From: Deltaproteobacteria bacterium
Lineage (GTDB): Bacteria > Desulfobacterota > Desulfarculia > Adiutricales > Adiutricaceae
Direction of reading: 5' to 3'
Length of the DNA: 44,734 nt
NCBI GenBank assembly: GCA_031265205.1
Contig: JAISCZ010000141.1
Coordinates: 1 to 44,734 of the forward strand
Below, one piece after another: positions 1 through 8,128 of the stretch; the first letter of the stretch is position 1, and every line of letters begins with the position of its first letter. Under the pieces are notes generated by a model. It made no database searches. It was given only the letters and a program-made list of their open reading frames with translations, and was not told where the DNA came from. The position numbers and the translations under genes are program-made.

Positions 1-737
1 CGGTCGATAGCCGCGGGCGCGAAGGCCTGTCCCGTCTCCGCCGTATGCTGGCCATAGAGGGCGCTGATTTCCTCCTTGGTGAAATTAGCCAAGGTAAGGG
101 ATTCCTTCTTCACGTTGAAGGGGCTCGCCGCGCCGATAGACATTTCGTCCGGCCGGACCCTCGACATATAATCCCTTATGTCCCGCATGCCCACCAAGGC
201 AATGGACCTTGGGAACCTGTCGCCTGATGGACTGTGCCTATAGAGATACCCGTCCCTGATCTGGGTGAGAAACCTTATCAGGGGGGCGTCATGGAGACAA
301 TCCGCCTCGTCGAAGAAGACGACCAGTTCCCGGTCAAGAGCCTGGCAAAGATCGCTTAGTACGCGCCGCACCTTGAGGCCGGCCTTGGCCATGTAGGGCT
401 CGGAGTCGAAGGCGAAGGCGAGCTTCTTGAGCGGGTCCACCTCGGAATACTTGAGGGCGACGCTGATTTGGTCGACGACCTCCTCCATAGCCTCATTGGC
501 GTCGTGGATTCCCCTCAGAGAGGATAAGGAACAGTTAAGGGCGAAGAATTGGCCTCCAGAGTTTATCGCGCGGGTCAGAGCGTTCAAATAAGTGGTCTTC
601 CCAGACTGGCGCGGGGCGTGGAGGACAAAAAAAAGTTTTTTGTCGATTAGCTCGTCCACGCCGCCCAAGCGAGGTAGCGACGGAAGCGCGTAATGCTCGG
701 TTGGCACGCATGGCCCGGTAGTGTTGAAGAATCTCAT
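1..737 (-). CDS. AAA-family ATP-binding protein, partial (C-terminus off the left edge)
   Basis: The reading frame runs from an ATG at 737 leftwards to the window edge with no stop, about 245 codons. A strong ribosome-binding site (GGAGG) lies a few bases upstream of the ATG. The product opens with a short N-terminal segment (MRFFNTTGPC). A Walker A-like motif follows at about residues 43-50 (PRQSGKTT), and a Walker B-like segment at about 133-141 (LVVFFDEAD). Later text reads like a sensor/arginine region (ALVGMRDIRDY). This architecture fits the standalone AAA-like ATPases that are common in gut and symbiont genomes and are often paired with a nuclease-like C-terminal domain. The substrate is unknown, and the C-terminal half that would decide the subfamily is outside the window. 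No neighbour suggests an operon. Confidence in a real P-loop ATPase is high; the specific family is inferred. Confidence 0.8.
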   Translation of the reverse strand, partial: MRFFNTTGPCVPTEHYALPSLPRLGGVDELIDKKLFFVLHAPRQSGKTTYLNALTRAINSGGQFFALNCSLSSLRGIHDANEAMEEVVDQISVALKYSEVDPLKKLAFAFDSEPYMAKAGLKVRRVLSDLCQALDRELVVFFDEADCLHDAPLIRFLTQIRDGYLYRHSPSGDRFPRSIALVGMRDIRDYMSRVRPDEMSIGAASPFNVKKESLTLANFTKEEISALYGQHTAETGQAFAPAAID

Positions 738-904
738 AGCCTCCCCAAAGTAGTCCCGCGGATTTTTCGCGTTCACGCGCGCGCGTCGATCCATGGCCCA
801 TTTTGGCCAACATCGCGCCCATTTTTGATGTTACCCCAAAGCGCGCGCCAAGGCAAATTTTTCAAATTTCGCGAGAGTCTCTATAGCGCCACCAATGATG
901 GCCA

Positions 905-950
905 ATTAAATGGCTCTTCGAGTAAACGCGCGCGCCGGTCAAGCCGGCCG
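905..950 (+). pseudogene. Short fragment of ISL3-type transposase
   Basis: About 40 bases here are almost identical to the transposase remnant at 2485-2530, but on the opposite strand. Both contain the string GCGCGCGCCGGTCAAGCCGG, preceded by ATGGCTCTTCG. Read in the transposase frame this copy gives W-L-F-E-stop-T-R-A-P-V-K-P-A, so an in-frame stop is already present. It is a dead fragment and shows that more than one copy of this element has decayed in the neighbourhood. Confidence 0.5.
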
Positions 951-965
951 ACCGGGGGGAAAAGT

Positions 966-1140
966 CACAAGTTCAAGCCATATCTCAGGAAAGCGAGCTG
1001 TCTATGGCTTTCGTAGGCTAGACCATTCCCAATGCCCCCCTTTTCGCTCGCCAGAAGTTTCTTCAACCTTTTATCGAGGATATAGTAGGATTTCCCGCCT
1101 CGGCGAATTTTGCCAAAGTCCACAAGATATGGCCTAGGCG
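966..1140 (-). pseudogene. Possible C-terminal coding fragment, unrecognised
   Basis: The minus-strand frame ending at the TGA at 966-968 reads as a plausible protein tail, with segments such as YLVDFGKIRRGG, KSYYILDKRLKKLL and RQLAFLRYGLNL. The frame stays open upstream to about 1280 with no ATG and a much more GC-driven composition. It abuts the ISL3 fragment on its left. I do not recognise the family. It could be the tail of a disrupted gene, or chance. Confidence 0.25.
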
Positions 1141-2003
1141 AACGCCCCTCGGAGCCTTCCGCTGGCTTTGGCGAGCGTCCCTGAAGGCTTCTGGAAACAG
1201 CGCCGACCGCGCCTCCAAGGCTTCCAAAGGGCCATGGCGAGCGCGACCCCGCGCCGCGCGGAAGGGCGGGAAAGTTTTCAAGAGCTTAGAAAGAGCCACG
1301 AGCGAGTACGGGGGAGCGCGAAGGGCGATGGAGATTGTTTCCTGGATCCTTTCAGACGGTCGCGCCTATTGCTTCAACGATCCTTTAGAAGGTCGCGCCA
1401 AACCCCGAAGATCCTTTCGCTCTTCCAAAGCGTCGAGCGCTAGACTCTGAATTCGGCGAGAGACCACTTCAAAGACAGCGTTTTTTCCCCTGTCGTCACG
1501 GCGCGGATGGCTCCTCACGGATTCTCGGCCTTGCGGGTTACAACCGTTTCTGGTTCCGGCGACGCGTGGTCTTCGGAACGTTCATCAGTCTATAGTATGT
1601 CGCGGCGCGTTTTGGGAAAGTTGAGCGGACCTTGCCCAAGAAGGAGTTCAGCGAAAGCGCCGAGCGTAAACAGCGGTCGCGAGATACTCATTGGAAAACT
1701 GGCTTCCTCACGGAAACCGCGCGCTCGCCGCTATGACGATTTGCGTCGCTCCTCGCCGAGATCGTGATTGGCGAGCGAGTCCTATGGCGTCACGGGTAAA
1801 CCGTAACCGCCATCACGGATTTTTGGGGCAATGGCGACGCGCGAGTCCATCGAAGAATCAGGCTCTCTGAACTCGAGAGTTCCGTATGGGCTCCGTCAGA
1901 GAGTTTCCCAGGAACGCGCGTTTTGCCGGAAACGTTCCTGGGGAGCGCTCGTCCGCGCTGGATTGCCCTGTCATCGCCTGGGCGGATACGGTCGCCCGTC
2001 CGC

Positions 2004-2535
2004 CTAGCCGGGCGACAGGAGCTTGATGGGGTTGTGCTCCTTGATCGCCAGAATCAGGCGCGTGAAATTGTCCAGGTTCCGGACGGATGCCGTACGCCCT
2101 ACGGATCATCGCCTTGATCTTAGCGTAGATCCCTTCGAGGTTGGCTGTCGCGATACAGCGTCGGGAGTAGTTCAAAATGCCCTCGGAGCGCCTCGCGAGG
2201 GTTCGCGCCATCGTCAAGGGCGCGCGTTCATGTCTAGCCGCCGTTGGAGCCTCTCCCCCTTGTGGTGGGCGTTGTCGAGGTTCGCCTGATTCTATCAAAG
2301 GAGGTGGCGTTCCCCTTGATGATATTTTTCCGTTCGGCGGTGGCGATGTTGAAAACATTCCTTCTCAGCTGGTCGACCCTGTCGTTCATGAGCTTGACCG
2401 CTTGGAAGCGGTCGAAGACGGTGGCGGCCCAGAGGAGATTGTCCCGCGCGGCCTTCTGGAAGGCGGCGCCCATGTCCGCGGTGACAGCCGGCTTGACCGG
2501 CGCGCGCGTTTCCGCGAAGAGCCATATTCGCGAGG
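2004..2535 (-). pseudogene. ISL3-family transposase, decayed
   Basis: Several blocks match the ISL3 transposase core but lie in different frames. The first block reads VTADMGAAFQKAARDNLL then ATVFDRFQAVKLMNDRVDQL, which is the DDE-region signature of the family (family pattern roughly 'DMgaaYxkAvrenlp.a..vfDRFHvvklmne'). The next reads ANLDNAHHKGERLQRRLD after one frameshift. The third reads GILNYSRRCIATANLEGIYAKI...KAMIRRAYGI, the conserved C-terminal block ('veglNnkiKt.kRraYGf'). The tail NLDNFTRLILAIKEHNPIKLL ends at TAG 2004-2006 after another shift. The segment between the second and third blocks is shorter than in complete family members, so an internal deletion is likely. The N-terminal zinc-finger/HTH part is not found. 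The element is non-functional. Confidence 0.8.
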
Positions 2536-2650
2536 AAGGCCGAAGGCGGTCGGCGGCCAGGGCGAGAGCGCGCCTGTCTTGGAAGTCGGCGGCTTGAGCC
2601 TGGTTTTCCGGTCTCGCCTCTTGGGGAAGGATTGAGGAGAACTTAAGGGC

Positions 2651-3754
2651 TTACTGCCGCACGTAGGAGAGCAGATAGACCCCTAAGAGGAGGAAAAAGG
2701 CGTTCGGGAGCCAGGCCGCCAGGAGGGGCGGGAGGAGGCCCGCGTAACCTACGGCGCGCGAGAGTTCCAGACTCACGAGGTAAAGAAAGGAAAGGGCGAG
2801 CCCGGGGACCAGGCCCATGGCCACGCTGCCGCCTTTTTCCCGCCACAGGCCGATGGAAAGGCCCACGACCAACATCGTAAAAGAGATAAAGGCGCGGGAA
2901 AACTTAAAATGCAGATCCACCATCTGCCTTAAGGGGTAAAAGCCCTCGGCCCGCAGGAGCCTAATGTTCTCCTGGAGGGCCCCCACCGAAAGCTCTTCGG
3001 ACGGGGTCTCCCCCTGGCGGCCCAGGCCCGGCGGTGGGGGCGGGAAATCCGGCAGGAAGTGGGTTTTCGCCCGCTGAAAGTCGAAACTTTTGGCCGTTTC
3101 CCCGGAAAGGCCGCGGTAGCGTTTGATAGAAGCGTCCCGCAGGAGGACCCCGTCCGGGCCAAAGATGGCTCCGGCCGCCTCGATTCTTTCGGAGAGATTG
3201 AGGTTCTCGTCAAAGAGCAGCAAGGTGACCTGGGAAGCCTCCCCGGTTCGCTCGTCGTAACTCCCCAGGTGCTCCAAAAGGCGCGTCTCCCGGGTCCAGA
3301 CGTCCTCCACCGTCACGCTCGCGTTTTCCGGGCGGCGGTTGCGCACCAAACCTTCCCAGATTTCGTTGGCCGCGATCGAGGTGTGGGGCGTCACGAAATT
3401 TTCCAGGCAGAAAACGGCCAGGGAGAGGAGGATTCCCGCCGCCAGAAAGGGCTGGGAAAGGCGCCAGAGGCTGACCCCGCTCCCCTTGAGGGCGACGATC
3501 TCGGAATTGCGGGCCAGGATCGCCAAAGTTATCAAAAGGGCGGAAAGGGCTCCCACGGGGATGACGAAGATCATGACGTTGGGGATCTGCGCGGCGAAAT
3601 AGGCGACGATGATCCGGACGGGCACGTCGCGCCCCAGAAAATCCGAGATCTTCTCGATGAGGTCCACCACTAGGTAAAGAGAGAGGAACCCCGCCAGGCA
3701 CAGGCAAAAATGCCTGAGAAAGAGGCTGGAAAGGTATCTAGTGATGACGCTCAC
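2651..3754 (-). CDS. lptG: LptG-type permease of the LPS export complex (YjgP/YjgQ family)
   Basis: 367-residue inner-membrane protein of the YjgP/YjgQ family. With LptF it forms the transmembrane pair of the LptB2FG ABC transporter, which extracts lipopolysaccharide from the inner membrane and passes it to LptC/LptA. The sequence shows N-terminal membrane segments (FLRHFCLCLAGFLSLYLVVD; MIFVIPVGALSALLITLAIL). The family-typical coupling stretch 'ALKGSGVSLWRL' follows. Then comes a long periplasmic beta-jellyroll region (about residues 115-270) and C-terminal helices. The start is a GTG at 3754, five bases after the lptF stop, with a GGAGG site overlapping the end of lptF. The gene is last in a ruvX-mltG-lptF-lptG run. 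The F/G assignment rests on gene order. Confidence 0.88.
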   Translation of the reverse strand: MSVITRYLSSLFLRHFCLCLAGFLSLYLVVDLIEKISDFLGRDVPVRIIVAYFAAQIPNVMIFVIPVGALSALLITLAILARNSEIVALKGSGVSLWRLSQPFLAAGILLSLAVFCLENFVTPHTSIAANEIWEGLVRNRRPENASVTVEDVWTRETRLLEHLGSYDERTGEASQVTLLLFDENLNLSERIEAAGAIFGPDGVLLRDASIKRYRGLSGETAKSFDFQRAKTHFLPDFPPPPPGLGRQGETPSEELSVGALQENIRLLRAEGFYPLRQMVDLHFKFSRAFISFTMLVVGLSIGLWREKGGSVAMGLVPGLALSFLYLVSLELSRAVGYAGLLPPLLAAWLPNAFFLLLGVYLLSYVRQ

Positions 3755-3759
3755 GGCCC

Positions 3760-4956
3760 TTAAGCCTCCGCCCGGAATTTGGGGCCGTTTTTGGCGTAGA
3801 AGCGGGCCCGCAGCCTCCGGAAGGAGGCCCCCAAATCAATGGGCGCGGACCTATTGAGCCCTTTCAGAAGAAAGAGGGCCATGGCGAGCGCCAGAACGTC
3901 CGCCGCCCAGATGGCCGGCCCCGGGGGAACGTAGCCCCCGCCCCCCAGGGAGAGCCCCAGAGAGTACGCCGAGTAATACAGGAGAAAGACCAAAAGCCCC
4001 ACCACGAGCCCGAAGTTGCGGCCCCGGGTCCGGAAGCTCGCGCCCAAGGGCGCGCCGATGACGGCCATCAGAAAGGCCGCCACCGGAAAGGAGAGGCGGC
4101 GGTGGTATTCCATGACGTAGTCCATCCAGCCGGGGAAGCCGACGGCGCGGGCGCGCGCGGCCTCCGCCAAGAGCTCGCCGCCCGGCAGTTCCGCGCGGCC
4201 CAGGACCAGACTGTTTTCCTCGTTCTCAAACTCGGCGCCGGGAAAGATTTTTAGCTCGTAGGTGTCGAAGAAGATGCTGTCCACGCTGTTTTTGCTCTCG
4301 TAGATCCGATCGATGACCCCGTTTTGCAGCCGAAAGAGCAAGAGGCCCCCTTCCCGGTCCACGTCCAGAAGGCCCTCCTCCGCCACGATAAAGGTGTTTT
4401 CCCCCGGCGAGCGGCGGTCGTTGATGACCACGTTTTTCATGAGATCCGCCTGCAGTGGCAGTTGCCCCACGTAGATGGTGAGCCCCGGAAAGTCGCGCAC
4501 GAAGACTTGCTCCCGGATGGCCAGATCAGCCCGGGCTTTGGCCAGATCCAAAAGTTCCGCGCGGAACTGTCGGTTGGCGATGGGGGCGAGGTAGACGGTG
4601 AAAAAGCCCGTGAGGACGAGGGCCGCGAGCCCGAACCAGAGGATCGGGGGGAGCAATTGGAACAGGGAGATCCCCGAGGCCTTGATGACTTTGATTTCCG
4701 AGTCCGCGCTCATGCGCAGGAAGGTGGTCAGGGTCGCCAGGAGGGCGGCGATGGGGATGGACATGGAGAGCGACTTCGGCAGAATCAGGACGAAGATCCA
4801 GACGATATCCCACGTGGCCGCCCCGTTGGAGATGACGAGATTGGCGAGGGTCATGATCCGCGCCATGAGCAGGATAAAGGTAAAGACGAGGATATTTACC
4901 AGAAAGGTGGGCGCCGTCTCGGCGAGGACGCAGCGCTTCAGGATTGCCGGGCTCAT
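3760..4956 (-). CDS. lptF: LptF-type permease of the LPS export complex (YjgP/YjgQ family)
   Basis: 398-residue partner of the downstream LptG. Hydrophobic segments lie at the N-terminus (LVNILVFTFILLMARIMTL, then a second pair around residues 45-75). The conserved coupling motif 'SEIKVIKASGISLFQLLPP' follows, then a periplasmic domain (about 125-270) and three C-terminal helices (about 285-375). The tail beyond residue 375 is basic and cytoplasmic. The ATG at 4956 sits behind a GAGG about 12 bases upstream. The gap to mltG is 141 bases, so the pair may have its own promoter, though I see no strong one. No LptB, LptC or LptA gene lies in the window. Family assignment is secure. Confidence 0.88.
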   Translation of the reverse strand: MSPAILKRCVLAETAPTFLVNILVFTFILLMARIMTLANLVISNGAATWDIVWIFVLILPKSLSMSIPIAALLATLTTFLRMSADSEIKVIKASGISLFQLLPPILWFGLAALVLTGFFTVYLAPIANRQFRAELLDLAKARADLAIREQVFVRDFPGLTIYVGQLPLQADLMKNVVINDRRSPGENTFIVAEEGLLDVDREGGLLLFRLQNGVIDRIYESKNSVDSIFFDTYELKIFPGAEFENEENSLVLGRAELPGGELLAEAARARAVGFPGWMDYVMEYHRRLSFPVAAFLMAVIGAPLGASFRTRGRNFGLVVGLLVFLLYYSAYSLGLSLGGGGYVPPGPAIWAADVLALAMALFLLKGLNRSAPIDLGASFRRLRARFYAKNGPKFRAEA

Positions 4957-5097
4957 GCGTGGGGAAGGTCCTCGCTTCCGAAATAATGGTAAAAAAGCGT
5001 TAGGCTGGCCTCCCCCGAGGGGGGCGGCCAGCCGCGCGGCGCGTTTGACGAAGAAGGAAGGCGTAGTGGGGCGCGCGCGGGGCGCGGCCCCAAGTTT

Positions 5098-6186
5098 TTA
5101 GGAACTTCCTCCGCCTCTCTGGTATTGGGCCACCATCCGGTTGTGCTCCCGCAGGGTCTCGGAGAAATGATGGGTGCCGTCATTTTTCGAGACAAAATAG
5201 AGATAGCGGCTCTTGGCGGGGTTCAGGACGGCTTTGATGGAATCCTCCCCGGGATTGGCGATGGGTCCGGGGGGCAGCCCGTCAATCACGTAGGTGTTGT
5301 AGGGGTGGGGGTTGGCCAGATCGGCCCGGGTGAGGTTGCCGTTAAAATTGGGAATCCCGTAGATGACCGTGGGGTCGGTCTGGAGGCGCATCTTTTTTTC
5401 CAGGCGGTTGAAAAAAACCGCCGCGATGAGCGGTCGCTCCGTGGGGGCCCCGGTCTCTTTCTCGACGATGGAGGCCATGGTGAGGACCTGGTTGAGATCC
5501 AGGCCCTGGGCCGCCGCCTCTTGGGAATATTTGCCCCAGACCTCGAAAAACTGCTTGGTCATGGCTTGGGCCACGTCTTTTAAGGGGGTCCCCTTCGGAA
5601 AATTGTAGGTCTCGGGAAAGAGATAGCCTTCCAGGGTGTCGGCGCCGATCCCAAGCGAGGAAATAAAGTTCCGATCGTGGCAAAGGGCCCAGAAGTCCTG
5701 GGCCGACCCTAACCCCGCCCTTTCCACGGAGCGGGCGATTTCGGCCATGTTGAGGCCCTCGGGGATGGTAAAGGGATAGAATTTGAAGTTGCCTTTGACC
5801 AGCAGCTTGATAACTTCCCACACGCTTAAGGAGGGGTCCAGGGCCTGTTCCCCCGCTTTGATGGAGACGGGGCGCTTGAGGCGGGAGTTGAGGCGGATGG
5901 CCCAGAGAAAGGCCTCCTCGTCGCGGATCGCGCCGTTTTCCCGGAGCAGTTTGGCGATTTGCGGGTAAGTGGCCCCCGGGGGGATGGTGACCAGGATTTC
6001 GCGGCTTTCCGTTTCCGGGGCGGTAAATTTTTGGCCGTACTGGAGCAGTTCCAAAAATCCGTAGATGAGCCCGATAACCACGAGGACGCCCACGAAGCCG
6101 AGGAGGCGGCCCACGGCGCGGAAAGAGCCGCCGCCAATCTTGGGAGGAATCTTTTTGGGGGTAATAAATCTTGGCACTTTATTCAA
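5098..6186 (-). CDS. mltG: Endolytic murein transglycosylase MltG (YceG-like)
   Basis: 362-residue membrane-anchored lytic transglycosylase that cuts nascent glycan strands and so helps set their length. One N-terminal transmembrane helix is visible (about residues 28-50, GFVGVLVVIGLIYGF). A LysM-like region carries 'VTIPPGATYPQIAKLLRENG'. The catalytic domain has the active-site Glu in 'ASIVEKETG', followed by 'ERPLIAAVFFNRLEKKMRL' and 'QTDPTVIYGI', all family hallmarks. The length is normal. The most likely start is TTG at 6186, overlapping the end of ruvX by 8 bases. A GTG three codons further in is the alternative. No clear Shine-Dalgarno precedes either, which suggests translational coupling to ruvX. 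The ruvX-mltG pairing is common in bacteria. Confidence 0.92.
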   Translation of the reverse strand: MNKVPRFITPKKIPPKIGGGSFRAVGRLLGFVGVLVVIGLIYGFLELLQYGQKFTAPETESREILVTIPPGATYPQIAKLLRENGAIRDEEAFLWAIRLNSRLKRPVSIKAGEQALDPSLSVWEVIKLLVKGNFKFYPFTIPEGLNMAEIARSVERAGLGSAQDFWALCHDRNFISSLGIGADTLEGYLFPETYNFPKGTPLKDVAQAMTKQFFEVWGKYSQEAAAQGLDLNQVLTMASIVEKETGAPTERPLIAAVFFNRLEKKMRLQTDPTVIYGIPNFNGNLTRADLANPHPYNTYVIDGLPPGPIANPGEDSIKAVLNPAKSRYLYFVSKNDGTHHFSETLREHNRMVAQYQRGGGSS

Positions 6187-6616
6187 GGGGGAGGGTCATA
6201 TTGGGGAGCTTGGCGAGGTATCTTTCCAAAATAAGGCCGGCCGCGCACTGGTCGATTTTGGCTAAAAGCCGCGGCCCGTCGGGGACCCCGTTGCGGAAAA
6301 GGATTTCGCGGGCCTCCAGGGTAGTGTAGGATTCGTCGACGGTCTCCACGGGGAGGCCGAACTTCGCGCGGAGCTCAAAGGCCAGGGAGAGGGCGGCTTG
6401 GGCCTCTTTGCCCAGGCGACCGTCGGAGCGCGCGGGCAAGCCCACGACGAGGGCCGTGGGGGCCCGCTCCGCGATAATGGCCTCGAGGGCCTCTAGGAAG
6501 GCCCCGTGGGGTTTGCGGCGCAGCGCGCAAAGAGGGCTCGCGAGGGTCCCTAAGGGATCGGAAATAGCTAATCCCACGCGCTTCAAGCCGGGGTCCAGGG
6601 CCAAAATAACAGCCAT
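6179..6616 (-). CDS. ruvX: RuvX/YqgF, Holliday-junction resolvase-like RNase H-fold protein (pre-16S rRNA nuclease)
   Basis: 145-residue RNase H-fold protein of the YqgF family, implicated in 16S rRNA 5' maturation and anti-termination in other bacteria. The fold signatures are visible. 'LALDPGLKRVGLAISD' carries the first catalytic Asp. 'ALVVGLPARSDGRLG' is the central strand and loop. 'VETVDESYTTLEAR' and 'KIDQCAAGLILERYL' carry the later acidic residues. The start is ATG 6616 with AGAGAGG about 11 bases upstream. It is the first gene of the ruvX-mltG-lptF-lptG series and overlaps mltG by 8 bases. Length and motifs are typical. Confidence 0.92.
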   Translation of the reverse strand: MAVILALDPGLKRVGLAISDPLGTLASPLCALRRKPHGAFLEALEAIIAERAPTALVVGLPARSDGRLGKEAQAALSLAFELRAKFGLPVETVDESYTTLEAREILFRNGVPDGPRLLAKIDQCAAGLILERYLAKLPNMTLPLE

Positions 6617-6803
6617 TAGCGGCGAGACCTCTCTCTAAAACCCTAGTATCCTAGCGCAAAAAAGCCTCTAAAACAAGAATCGCGCTCCGCTAGCGGGGGG
6701 AAGGGGCTTGAAAGCCTCGCTTCCGCCGCTTTCCGCGGCGAGAGTAGGGGGCCGCCGTGGCGTCGCGGCGCCACGTCTCTCGCCGCCTCGCCGCGGGCGC
6801 CCG

Positions 6804-6832
6804 TTGCGTTTCGCCCCGACGCGCCTTATACT
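6804..6832 (+). promoter_or_regulatory. Sigma70-type promoter for the Bax-inhibitor-like gene
   Basis: TTGCGT at 6804-6809 and TATACT at 6827-6832 are separated by exactly 17 bases. Transcription would begin near 6839, leaving a leader of about 190 bases before the ATG at 7029. Not experimentally supported; it is the best-scoring pair seen by eye. Confidence 0.55.
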
Positions 6833-6862
6833 ATCATCGTTAGAGTGCCGAGAGTAGGCTCT

Positions 6863-6892
6863 GGCCGCGAACTCCCGTGGGGGTTCGCGGCC
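6863..6892 (+). promoter_or_regulatory. GC-rich leader hairpin
   Basis: GGCCGCGAAC at 6863-6872 pairs perfectly with GTTCGCGGCC at 6883-6892, and the intervening CTCCC/GGGGG bases can extend the stem. It lies about 25 bases after the predicted transcription start. There is no U-run after it, so it is not a canonical terminator. It could stabilise the mRNA or act in leader control. Confidence 0.45.
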
Positions 6893-7028
6893 GCGAAGCT
6901 CCACGAGGGCCTTCCCCCCGCTTCCGTCCCCCTTTCCGTCGCCCGGGAAAAATTTGGGGGTTCCTTCCTCTTCAGCCGTCCCTTTGTTTTTGAATATTTT
7001 TTACGTTTTTCGCCAAAAAGGAGCAAAG

Positions 7029-7757
7029 ATGCAAGATTTTACCCAGCCCCCGTCTTTCAACGCGCCTCGCCGCGAGGAGGCGCCAGCCCTCGCCGTTTCC
7101 GTGGAGGCCGCCTTCTTTCAGAAGGTATACGCCTGGATGTGCGCGGCGATGGCCGTGACCGCCTTTACGGGGTATCTTCTTTCCCATTCCGTCGCTTGGA
7201 TCCGGTTCCTGACCTCCACCTCGATCGCTTGGATTGCCGTTCTCGTTTTTCAGGTCCTTTTGGTTCTCGCCATCAACGGGCTCCTGAACCGAGTTTCGAG
7301 CGGGGTTATCAAGGCCCTCTTTCTCGCCTTCGCCGTGGCCTTGGGATTTACGATCTCCGTGGTCTTGCTCGTTTATCCCACTAACGTGCTGGTCAAGGCC
7401 TTTGTCTCGACGGCTGGCATCTACGGGGGCATGGCCATTTTCGGGATGGTCACCAAAAGGAGCCTCCAGGCTTGGGGCAGTTTTCTTATGATGGGCCTCA
7501 TGGGCCTCATTCTCGCCTCGCTCGTCAACATTTTCGCGGGCAGTTCCGCCATGGATTTCGTGATCTGCGTCATCGGGGTCCTGGTTTTCGCGGGCCTCAC
7601 CGCCTATGATCACCAAAAACTGCGGGTAATGTGCGCGAGCGGGTTCCCGGATTCGGAAACCGAGGCCAAAGCCGTCACCATTGGGGCCTTGGAGCTCTAT
7701 TTGGATTTCATTAACCTCTTCCTCTTTCTGGTCCGTCTCTTCGGTCGGGAGCGCTAG
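7029..7757 (+). CDS. Bax inhibitor-1 / YccA-YbhL family membrane protein
   Basis: 242-residue polytopic membrane protein of the BI-1 (TMBIM) family. Bacterial members have been described as pH-sensitive calcium leak channels, or as modulators of membrane protease FtsH in the YccA branch. About seven hydrophobic helices can be traced. The first runs from FFQKVYAWMCAAMAVTAFTG, and the fourth to sixth cover roughly residues 100-190. The family signature 'YGGMAIFGMVTKRSL' and the late 'AYDHQKL' with nearby acidic residues are present. The start is ATG 7029, preceded by AAAGGAGC about 6 bases upstream. An upstream in-frame alternative at 6954 has no such site. The gene stands alone behind the 6804-6832 promoter. 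Confidence 0.88.
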   Translation: MQDFTQPPSFNAPRREEAPALAVSVEAAFFQKVYAWMCAAMAVTAFTGYLLSHSVAWIRFLTSTSIAWIAVLVFQVLLVLAINGLLNRVSSGVIKALFLAFAVALGFTISVVLLVYPTNVLVKAFVSTAGIYGGMAIFGMVTKRSLQAWGSFLMMGLMGLILASLVNIFAGSSAMDFVICVIGVLVFAGLTAYDHQKLRVMCASGFPDSETEAKAVTIGALELYLDFINLFLFLVRLFGRER

Positions 7758-7894
7758 GGGCCGAAGGCGCGCGTCTTTGGGGGGAAAGCGCCGCTGGGGC
7801 GCCGCTCCCTATCTTAGGCGTCCTTACTTGGGGAGGGAAGGATTTCCGCGCCGCGGGCCCTTCCCTCCAAGCGCCGCGGGGAGGTATATGAGCC

Positions 7895-8128
7895 ATGCGG
7901 AGAACCCTTTGGGGAGCCTTTTTTTTCCTCCTCGTGGGCCTGGCCGCCGTGGAGGCGGGAATATTGTCCATTATCGTTTCCGTCGCCTACGCGCGGGTTC
8001 CGGGCGGGTTCCTGCCGGCGGCGGTGGGCTTTCCCCTCGTTATCGCGGGCGGCTATTTTTTGGTCGTGGCCCTGCGCAAACTGACCCAAAAAAAAGAGAA
8101 GAAGGGCTCGAGTATCTACGCGAACTGA
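7895..8128 (+). CDS. Small two-helix membrane protein, unrecognised
   Basis: 77-residue protein with two hydrophobic segments. The first is LWGAFFFLLVGLAAVEAGIL, running on to residue 32. The second is about residues 40-60 (AAVGFPLVIAGGYFLVVAL). A lysine-rich cytoplasmic tail (KLTQKKEKKGS) follows. The ATG at 7895 has GGGGAGG about 11 bases upstream. It lies 137 bases after the BI-1-like gene on the same strand and may be co-transcribed. I do not recognise a family, so its function is unknown. Confidence 0.65.
   Translation: MRRTLWGAFFFLLVGLAAVEAGILSIIVSVAYARVPGGFLPAAVGFPLVIAGGYFLVVALRKLTQKKEKKGSSIYAN

Larger units (their letters stand above)
738..2003. other. Gene-poor decayed region
   Basis: No convincing intact gene is seen between the left-edge ATPase and the ISL3 remnant. 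It holds a short second fragment of the ISL3 transposase (about 905-950, plus strand). It also holds a minus-strand frame ending at 966-968 with protein-like composition but no usable start. A near-duplicate pair of short sequences lies around 1345-1395 (GATCCTTTCAGACGGTCGCG and a variant). Other open frames here are the low-stop-density frames expected of GC-rich DNA. It looks like eroded coding and transposon DNA. Confidence 0.6.
6617..7028. other. Divergent intergenic region between ruvX and the Bax-inhibitor-like gene
   Basis: 412 bases separate two divergent genes. The region contains a sigma70-type promoter firing rightwards (6804-6832), a stable hairpin inside the presumed leader (6863-6892), and another inverted repeat before the promoter (CGTGGCG 6756-6762 with CGCCACG 6769-6775). 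The motif CGAGAGTAGG occurs twice, once before and once after the promoter. No credible coding sequence is present. Confidence 0.5.

Noticed and set aside
535..822. 95-codon minus-strand frame overlapping the left-edge ATPase
   Set aside because: It is in another frame of the ATPase gene, which has the better start, motifs and ribosome-binding site.
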